DNA of 64,000 bases from CAWHQZ01 sp963831645 (GTDB lineage Bacteria; Pseudomonadota; Alphaproteobacteria; Rhizobiales; Aestuariivirgaceae). Every line of letters starts with the position of its first letter. Within the stretch, counting starts at the first letter, position 1. The stretch lies in assembly GCA_963831645.1 (NCBI GenBank), contig CAWHQZ010000028.1, forward strand, positions 186,001 to 250,000, written 5' to 3'. Made by a program: the position numbers and the translations under genes. This document shows positions 1 through 10,138 of the stretch, in pieces. The notes below the pieces were generated by a model, which was given only the letters and a program-made list of their open reading frames with translations, was not told where the DNA came from and ran no database searches.

Positions 1-1
1 G

Positions 2-787
2 CGGGCGCCGGCGAGGACGGCCGCGCGGGGAGCCTATGCCGGACTGAAGACGGTGATGGTGATCGCCGACAATGCGAAACGCGGCTTGCCCACCGTGCAG
101 GCCAGCTATCTCCTCGTGTCGGCCGCGACGGGCGAGACGTTGGCTGTCATGGATGGCGCCGAAATCACCTTGCGGCGAACCGCATCGGCGGCAGCCCTCG
201 CCGCCGGTTACCTTTCGCGCAGCGACGCCCGCACGCTGCTCATGATCGGCGCAGGCGCGCTGGCGCCGCATGTGGTCAGGGCGCATGCCGTATTGCGAAC
301 GATCAACCGGGTGCTGGTGTGGAACCGGTCGCGGGACAAGGCCGACAGGCTGTGCGCAGCGCTGAGTGAAGACGGTTTTGACGCGAGCGTGCCGCCGTCG
401 CTCGAAGCGGCGTGCGCCACGGCTGACATTGTCTCCTGTGCCACCACTTCGAAAACGGCAGTCCTCCGCGGCGCCTGGCTCACTCCCGGTACGCACGTCG
501 ATCTGATGGGCGCATTTACTCCCGACATGCGCGAGACCGACTGCGAGGCGGTCACGCGCTCGCGCGTCTACGTGGACACTGTCGAGGGTGCACGGAGCGA
601 AGCCGGCGACCTTCTCCAGGCCGCCCGGGAAAGCCGCTTTCGCATGGCCGACATCGTCGGCGATCTGTCCCGGCTGTGCCGCGGCGAAGTCGCCGGCCGC
701 GGCTCGGCGGGCGAGATCACCCTGTTCAAGTCGTGCGGCACGGCGATCGAGGATCTCGCGACGGCCATCATGATCTACGAGAAGTAG
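2..787 (+). CDS. Ornithine cyclodeaminase / mu-crystallin family protein, 5' end missing
   Basis: The frame is open from base 2, so the gene begins upstream of the window and its first ~60-70 residues are absent. The translated part begins GAYAGLKTVMVIADN and carries the family's substrate-side signature (DGAEITLRRTASAAALAAGYL) and then the Rossmann NAD-binding stretch (LLMIGAGALAPH). Members reduce or deaminate imino or amino acids (ornithine cyclodeaminase, alanine dehydrogenase, ketimine reductase), and the substrate cannot be read from sequence. It ends 44 bases before the convergent ahcY stop. Confidence 0.9.
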   Translation, partial: RAPARTAARGAYAGLKTVMVIADNAKRGLPTVQASYLLVSAATGETLAVMDGAEITLRRTASAAALAAGYLSRSDARTLLMIGAGALAPHVVRAHAVLRTINRVLVWNRSRDKADRLCAALSEDGFDASVPPSLEAACATADIVSCATTSKTAVLRGAWLTPGTHVDLMGAFTPDMRETDCEAVTRSRVYVDTVEGARSEAGDLLQAARESRFRMADIVGDLSRLCRGEVAGRGSAGEITLFKSCGTAIEDLATAIMIYEK

Positions 788-831
788 AGCCGGGTTGGTC
801 CGTCTCAGAGGTGCGTCGGCAGCAAACTGCT

Positions 832-2226
<1,395 letters not shown>

Positions 2227-2260
2227 GGCGGTTCCTGTCCGTTGTGTTGTCGGCAGCGGC

Positions 2261-2305
2261 GAGCTCATCGGAAAAGCGTGCACGCGTTTCCGGAACATGC
2301 TCTAG
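2261..2305. repeat. Hyphomicrobiales-type intergenic mosaic element, copy 1
   Basis: On the minus strand it reads TAGAGCATGTTCCGG, AAACGCGTGCACG, CTTTTCCGATGAGCTC. It matches the copy at 6754-6803 over the core GAGCATGTTCCGGAAA and CTTTTCCGA, but its distal arm is degenerate (GAGCTC rather than GAACATGCTC). Such partly palindromic elements are dispersed in intergenic DNA of Rhizobium, Bradyrhizobium and relatives. Here it sits in the ahcY leader. Confidence 0.75.
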
Positions 2306-2331
2306 CAGCCGTCGTCCACCAGGGCAACATG

Positions 2332-2351
2332 ACATAAAGATTTCTTTATGT
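2332..2351. promoter_or_regulatory. Perfect 20-base palindrome upstream of ahcY, candidate SAH/SAM regulator operator
   Basis: The arms are ACATAAAGA and TCTTTATGT around a TT centre, with no mismatch. It overlaps the stop codon of the EIIA-HPr frame and lies about 106 bases 5' of the ahcY start. An AT-rich palindrome in GC-rich DNA between an upstream gene end and a methionine-cycle gene is what an operator for an ArsR-type SAH sensor (SahR) would look like. The regulator itself is not in the window, so the assignment is inference. Confidence 0.6.
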
Positions 2352-3044
2352 GGTTTCCTGGTCTTCGCCGAAGCGACCGGCGATGAGACCGGCCAGCGCC
2401 TCGAGTGCCGCCGCGGCTTCTTTCCCGCGCGCCGCGACGCTGATCGTCGAGCCGCGCTGCGCCGCCAGCATCATGAGACCCATGATCGAGGTGCCGGGCA
2501 CGGTCTGGCCATCGCGCGTAACCTCGATCAGGGCGTCGAACTGCTCGGCGCATTTGACGAACTTGGCCGAGGCGCGGGCATGCAGGCCGCGGGCATTGAG
2601 AATTTCCATTTCCCGCCTGATGGTGCTAGCCGGGCCGCGTTTCAGATGAATCCCCAGAATCTGGCTGGCGACCGAGATGTACTTGCGGCCCGCCTCCTGC
2701 GCGAGCGCGACCGCTTTGGCGAGCGGGACGTCGTCGCGCACGCGTGCGAGCTTGATGAGCATGGGCAGGTTCACTCCCGCCAGCACTTCGACCCTGCCGT
2801 CGTCCATGGCCGATATGGCGAGGTTGGAAGGCGTCCCGCCGAACATGTCGGTGAGAATGACTACGCCGCTGCCGTCGTCGACGCGAGCCACCGCCCCCAC
2901 GATGTCCTGGCGGCGGCCCTCGACATCGTCCTCGGGCTTTATCGAAACAGTGGCGATGCGGTCCTGCGGGCCCACGATGTGCTCGAGAGCGGAACGGAAT
3001 TCGTTCGCCAGAAGGCCATGCGCGACGATGACGATTCCGATCAT
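2346..3044 (-). CDS. PTS EIIA (mannose-type) and HPr in one open frame
   Basis: Phosphotransfer proteins of the regulatory, non-transporting PTS of alphaproteobacteria. Residues 1-132 are an EIIA-Man domain: MIGIVIVAHG with the phospho-accepting His9, then GVVILTDMFGGTPSNLA. Residues ~143-232 are HPr: NARGLHARASAKFV with active His155 and the HprK target Ser186 in GTSIMGL. These domains are normally two separate genes in relatives; here no stop separates them and the linker is about ten residues. HPr could also be started internally at the ATG at 2609, which is preceded by AGGCGG. A one-base error in the GGGG near 2650 would restore an EIIA stop (ATCTGA), so fusion versus artefact is open. 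Confidence 0.9.
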   Translation of the reverse strand: MIGIVIVAHGLLANEFRSALEHIVGPQDRIATVSIKPEDDVEGRRQDIVGAVARVDDGSGVVILTDMFGGTPSNLAISAMDDGRVEVLAGVNLPMLIKLARVRDDVPLAKAVALAQEAGRKYISVASQILGIHLKRGPASTIRREMEILNARGLHARASAKFVKCAEQFDALIEVTRDGQTVPGTSIMGLMMLAAQRGSTISVAARGKEAAAALEALAGLIAGRFGEDQETT

Positions 3045-3105
3045 TCCCTGCCGGCCCCACGACGAGGGGCCGTGTCGATATTCGGCAGCATGCGCTTCGC
3101 AACCC

Positions 3106-3615
3106 TCAACGTGTCGCCGACGACAAGAACCCCTCGACCGGCACGACCAGCGCCGCCACTGCGGCCCGCAGCCGGGCCGGGGCCGAGGGCGAGGTTGCAT
3201 CGACTTTGAGGAGCGGCAGCCTGACGCCCAGCAGAACCGCTTCGCCGGCATCGGCGGGCATGCGCTCGATCGACGTTCGGGGCACGAGATCGACCACCAT
3301 GGCGAGCGGCGCCTCAGGCTCGCAAGCGGCGTTCACGATGCCGAGACCACGGATTTCCATCAGGCCCCTGAGCCGGTCCGGAGCGCGGGCGATCAATCTG
3401 TCGCCGATGCGGCTGATCTGCACCTGGTCGTCGGCGACCAGGCGGGCGGGCAGCGCCGAGATACCGGCGCCGCATCCGGGAACGTCGATGAGCCGCAGCG
3501 CCAGGTCCGACTTTCCGGACCCGGACGGTCCGCGGATGAGGATTCCCTGTCGCCCCAAGGCGACACAGGAGCCGTGGAGACGGCACACGGTCCTGCCGCG
3601 ATCAGGCTCGGTCAT
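3106..3615 (-). CDS. hprK: HPr kinase/phosphorylase, short alphaproteobacterial form
   Basis: Phosphorylates the regulatory serine of HPr and so links the PTS to carbon and envelope signalling. The 169-residue product lacks the N-terminal domain of Gram-positive HprK (usually ~310 aa) and consists of the kinase core: Walker A RGPSGSGKSDLALRLI at about residues 28-43, the ARLVADDQV stretch, and the LMEIRGLGI(V)N signature. The chosen start, MTEPDRGRTVCRLHGSCVAL, overlaps the 3' end of chvG by 14 bases, which is the usual translational coupling at this locus. The gene precedes the EIIA/HPr frame it acts on. Confidence 0.95.
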   Translation of the reverse strand: MTEPDRGRTVCRLHGSCVALGRQGILIRGPSGSGKSDLALRLIDVPGCGAGISALPARLVADDQVQISRIGDRLIARAPDRLRGLMEIRGLGIVNAACEPEAPLAMVVDLVPRTSIERMPADAGEAVLLGVRLPLLKVDATSPSAPARLRAAVAALVVPVEGFLSSATR

Positions 3616-5404
3616 TGGCTTCCCAGTCATCGTCGAGCGCTGGAATGCGAACGATGAAGGTCGCGCCCAGAACCGGCTGCTCGCCGTCCGGCTCGCTCTT
3701 GCCGAGGCGGTTCTCGGCCCAGATGCGACCGCGGTGGGCCTCGATGATCTGCTTCGAGATCGCCAGACCAAGCCCGGAGTTCTTGCCGAAGTATCCTTCC
3801 GGGCGATCGGTGTAGAAGCGCTCGAAAACACGGCCGAGATTTTCCGGGCGGATGCCCGGCCCTTCGTCCTCGACCCGGAACTCGACGTTGCGGGCGGTGC
3901 GGCGCAGGCGGACTCTGACGCGGGTCCCCGGGCGGGTGAATGACTTGGCGTTGTCGAGGAGATTGCGAGCTACCTGTCCGAGGCGATGGTCATGTCCGAG
4001 CACGCGGTATGGCTGCTCGGCTTCGATGATCCTCGGTACCGGCAGTTCCTCGATCTCGATGGCCGCCGTGCCGGACGGGCGTGTCTCGTTGGCCAGCATC
4101 ACCACGGTTTGGAGGAGCTGACGTATGTCGACCGGCTGGTTGCCGCCGCGGGCCAGCTCGGCGTCGAGGCGCGAGGCGTCCGAGATGTCGGTGATGAGGC
4201 GGTCGAGCCTGCGTACGTCGTCCTTGACGATGCCGGTCAGACGGTTGCGCTGCTCTTCGTTCTTTGCATATGGCAGGGTCTCCACGGCGCTGCGCAGCGA
4301 GGTGAGCGGATTCTTGAGCTCATGGGAGACGTCCGCGGCAAAGGCCTCGATCGCGTCAATGCGATTGTAGAGCGCGGTGGTCATGTCGCGGATGGCGCCC
4401 GAGAGGTGACCGATCTCGTCGCGGCGCCCCGTGAAGTCTGGAATCTCGACGCGCCGGTTGATGCCGCGCCGGACATGCTCGGCGGCCGCGGACAGCCGGC
4501 GAATGGGCTCGGCGATGGTTCCGGCAAGCAGAATCGAAAGCAGCACCGTTACCAGGATCGCCACCAGGAATGTCATGAGCACGATCTTGCGCTCGGCTGC
4601 CACCACCTTGTCGATGTCGCCGGCCTTGGTCGACAGCACCAGCGCGCCCAGCACCGCCCGGACGCTCTGGATCGGCACGGCGACCGAAACGATGATCTCG
4701 TTCTTTTCGTTCACGCGCACGATCGATACCGTTGAGCCGTTGAGGGCGGTGACGACCTCCGGAAAGTCGCGGCCGTTGTCGAGGCCGTATTCCTGCTGCA
4801 GGGGATAGTTGTTGTGAAACAGCCAAGCGTAGAACTTGCGCCACAGATCGAGCGCGAGGTTTTCACTCCGCCGCGTGAGCGGCGGCAGGTCGGCCTGCGT
4901 GATATCGCCGCGCGAATAGAACGAGTTTGAATCGACGAGCAGCAGGCCGTCGCGATCGTAGATCCGGCCGCGGATGTTGATCGTCGAGCTTCTGAGCACG
5001 CGCGCAGCGGGCTCCGGTCCGATGGGAAAGTCGAGGTTGCGGAGCGCGTCGCTGTCGGGAACGAGGCCGCTCTCGGGCTGTGGTTCGATCAGGCGGTCGG
5101 GATCGATGATGATCGAGTCCGTATTGTTGGAAGCCGTCTGGCCAACCGCCGCCGCCATGACTGCGCCCTGCGCCAGCAGGCTCTGCACCTGGGCGTCGAT
5201 GAGGCCCTGGCGGAACTGGTTGAAGAACAGCGTGCCGGAAACCAGGATGATCAGACCGGCGATGTTGAGCAAAACGATGCGGCTCGTCAGCCGCGCCGGC
5301 ATCAGGAGGTCGAGGAGCCTTGCCCTCGCCTGACCGGCGGCGTCGGAAGTCGCGGCGTGATCATCGGCCTCGATCCGCTCGGAGGCTTCGACGTTGGCGA
5401 CCAT
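3602..5404 (-). CDS. chvG: ChvG-type sensor histidine kinase
   Basis: Inner-membrane sensor for acid and envelope stress, phosphorylating ChvI (BvrS/ExoS family). The 600-residue protein has a TM segment near residues 40-62, a ~210-residue periplasmic stimulus-sensing domain, a second TM (IVLMTFLVAILVTVLLSILL), a HAMP region (IAEPIRRLSAAAEHVRRG), the HisKA box ADVSHELKNPLTSLRS with the phospho-His, and an HATPase_c domain with N-box ARNLLDNAKSF, G1 EDEGPGI and G2 GLGLAIS. It lies between chvI and hprK on one strand; the chvG stop overlaps the hprK start. Confidence 0.96.
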   Translation of the reverse strand: MVANVEASERIEADDHAATSDAAGQARARLLDLLMPARLTSRIVLLNIAGLIILVSGTLFFNQFRQGLIDAQVQSLLAQGAVMAAAVGQTASNNTDSIIIDPDRLIEPQPESGLVPDSDALRNLDFPIGPEPAARVLRSSTINIRGRIYDRDGLLLVDSNSFYSRGDITQADLPPLTRRSENLALDLWRKFYAWLFHNNYPLQQEYGLDNGRDFPEVVTALNGSTVSIVRVNEKNEIIVSVAVPIQSVRAVLGALVLSTKAGDIDKVVAAERKIVLMTFLVAILVTVLLSILLAGTIAEPIRRLSAAAEHVRRGINRRVEIPDFTGRRDEIGHLSGAIRDMTTALYNRIDAIEAFAADVSHELKNPLTSLRSAVETLPYAKNEEQRNRLTGIVKDDVRRLDRLITDISDASRLDAELARGGNQPVDIRQLLQTVVMLANETRPSGTAAIEIEELPVPRIIEAEQPYRVLGHDHRLGQVARNLLDNAKSFTRPGTRVRVRLRRTARNVEFRVEDEGPGIRPENLGRVFERFYTDRPEGYFGKNSGLGLAISKQIIEAHRGRIWAENRLGKSEPDGEQPVLGATFIVRIPALDDDWEANDRA

Positions 5405-5453
5405 GACGCTCTATTCCGCCGTGACGCAGCCGGCCGGCAGGCAGCGCGATGCG

Positions 5454-6152
5454 TCAGGCTTCTTTGAACCGGTAGCCCACCCCGTAGAGGGTTTCGATGG
5501 CTTCGAACTGGTCATCCACCTGCTTGAATTTCTTGCGCAGCCGCTTGATGTGGCTGTCGATGGTCCTGTCGTCAACATAGACCTGATCATCATAGGCCGC
5601 ATCCATCAGCGCGTCGCGGCTTTTTACGATGCCGGGACGCTGGGCGAGCGCCTGCAGAATCAGGAACTCGGTGACTGTCAAGGTTACCGGCCGGGTCTCC
5701 CACGTGCAAGCATGGCGGTCCGAATCCATCACCAGTTTGCCGCGCTCGATGGTCTTGTTGAGCTCGACCGGCGGCGCGGAGCCGTCCTTGGGAACGGCCC
5801 GGCGCAGGACAGCCTTGACCCGCTCCACCAGCAGGCGCTGCGAGAATGGTTTGCGGATGAAGTCGTCGGCGCCCATCTTGAGGCCGAACAGCTCGTCGAT
5901 TTCATCGTCCTTGGAGGTGAGGAAGATGACCGGCAGATCGGTCTTCTGCCGCAATCGTCGCAACAGCTCCATGCCGTCCATGCGCGGCATCTTGATGTCG
6001 AAGATCGCCATGTCGGGCGGATTGTCCTGAATGCCCTGCAGCGCGGCCACCCCGTCCGTATAGGAGCTGGTCTGATAGCCCTCGGCTTCAAGCGCCATGC
6101 TGACCGAAGTGAGAATATTTCGATCGTCGTCGACCAGTGCTATGACCGGCAT
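5454..6152 (-). CDS. chvI: ChvI-type response regulator (OmpR/PhoB family)
   Basis: DNA-binding partner of ChvG. The start MPVIALVDDDRNILTSVSMA aligns with the family start, although an in-frame ATG lies 15 bases upstream. The receiver domain shows the acidic pocket DDD, the phospho-Asp in MAIFDIKMPRMDGMELL, the switch LTSKDD and KPFSQRLLVERV. The C-terminal winged helix ends DDRTIDSHIKRLRKKF and YGVGYRF. At 232 aa it is full length. In rhizobia ChvI controls exopolysaccharide, motility and central-carbon genes, and pckA lies just beyond on the opposite strand. Confidence 0.97.
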   Translation of the reverse strand: MPVIALVDDDRNILTSVSMALEAEGYQTSSYTDGVAALQGIQDNPPDMAIFDIKMPRMDGMELLRRLRQKTDLPVIFLTSKDDEIDELFGLKMGADDFIRKPFSQRLLVERVKAVLRRAVPKDGSAPPVELNKTIERGKLVMDSDRHACTWETRPVTLTVTEFLILQALAQRPGIVKSRDALMDAAYDDQVYVDDRTIDSHIKRLRKKFKQVDDQFEAIETLYGVGYRFKEA

Positions 6153-6286
6153 ACGTCTTTGACCCATTTTTGATCTCGTCCCTGTCTGCGGCTGTATAGA
6201 GCGAACTGGGGCAAAATGTGGCAGGATTTTACTACCCACAACGTGTCCGGGCCAAGTACGGAAAGATGGGAGGATAGGGCAGCACC

Positions 6287-6739
6287 ATGTCGCAGGAATC
6301 CGCCGGGCAGGACCTCGCGGGCGAGGTTTCAGCCCTCATGCGCGAGGTGCGCTCGGGCGCGCTCGCTACCCTGCTTCCCGACGGCGGCGGGCCGTACGTA
6401 TCGCTGGTCAACGTCGCACCGCGCCACAACGGCGAGCCCATTTTGCTGCTTTCCACGCTCGCCTGGCATACACGCAACATCGCGGCCGACGCGCGCGCCT
6501 CGCTTCTATTGTCCGCGCGCGAACCGGTGCGCGATGCTCTCCAGGGAGCGCGCGCGAGTCTCATCGGCTCTCTGGCGCGCGATGACCGTGCAGAGACCAG
6601 AGCCCGGTATCTTGCGCAGCATCCGGCTGCCGCGGGCTACGCCGATTTCGGCGACTTCAGCTTTTATTGCTTCACCGTAGCGATGGCCCACTATGTCGCA
6701 GGGTTCGGCCGCATTGAAACTTTCCACGCGCCCAGCTGA
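6287..6739 (+). CDS. Pyridoxamine-5'-phosphate-oxidase-like split-barrel protein (HugZ-like)
   Basis: A 150-residue protein of the PNPOx/FMN-binding split-barrel superfamily. Family-like features are RSGALATLLPDGGGPYVSLVNVAPR (first strands), TRNIAADARASLL, and C-terminal FGDFSFYCFTVAMAHYVAGFGR. Heme-degrading HugZ proteins share the YVAGFGR ending but are usually ~240 aa with an extra DUF2470 domain, which is missing here. It could be a heme or flavin binder, and enzymatic activity cannot be inferred. It is divergent from chvI, with about 135 bases between starts. Confidence 0.85.
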   Translation: MSQESAGQDLAGEVSALMREVRSGALATLLPDGGGPYVSLVNVAPRHNGEPILLLSTLAWHTRNIAADARASLLLSAREPVRDALQGARASLIGSLARDDRAETRARYLAQHPAAAGYADFGDFSFYCFTVAMAHYVAGFGRIETFHAPS

Positions 6740-6753
6740 TCGGCGCCGACAGC

Positions 6754-6803
6754 TAGAGCATGTTCCGGAAAAGTGTACATGCTTTTCCGACAAGAACATG
6801 CTC
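6754..6803. repeat. Hyphomicrobiales-type intergenic mosaic element, copy 2 (intact palindrome)
   Basis: The ends are perfect inverted repeats (GAGCATGTTC at 6756-6765 and GAACATGCTC at 6794-6803), and the interior arms TTCCGGAAAAG and CTTTTCCGA flank a GTGTACAT centre. It lies between the split-barrel gene and pckA, so it is part of the long 5' region of pckA. The degenerate sister copy is at 2261-2305. Confidence 0.85.
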
Positions 6804-6832
6804 CAAGCATTTGATGCTGCGCATTTTCTTAT

Positions 6833-6855
6833 CGGCGAAGTATTCCACTTCGCCG
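6833..6855 (+). promoter_or_regulatory. Perfect hairpin in the pckA upstream region
   Basis: The nine-base arms CGGCGAAGT and ACTTCGCCG enclose ATTCC. No T-run follows, so it is not a classical terminator. It lies ~70 bases before the pckA start, where it could be a 5'-leader structure or a protein-binding palindrome. Confidence 0.5.
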
Positions 6856-6923
6856 GAAATGCTGTAGCTGCGCGTCTATATCACCCACGCTCGGGCGATG
6901 ATAGCCTCACACAGAGGTATCCA

Positions 6924-8522
<1,599 letters not shown>

Positions 8523-8530
8523 GCGGTTGC

Positions 8531-10135
<1,605 letters not shown>

Positions 10136-10138
10136 TTA

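Noticed and set aside
2227..2345. A SAM or SAH riboswitch in the ahcY leader
   Set aside because: The leader is occupied by the mosaic element and palindrome; I could not identify a conserved riboswitch core.
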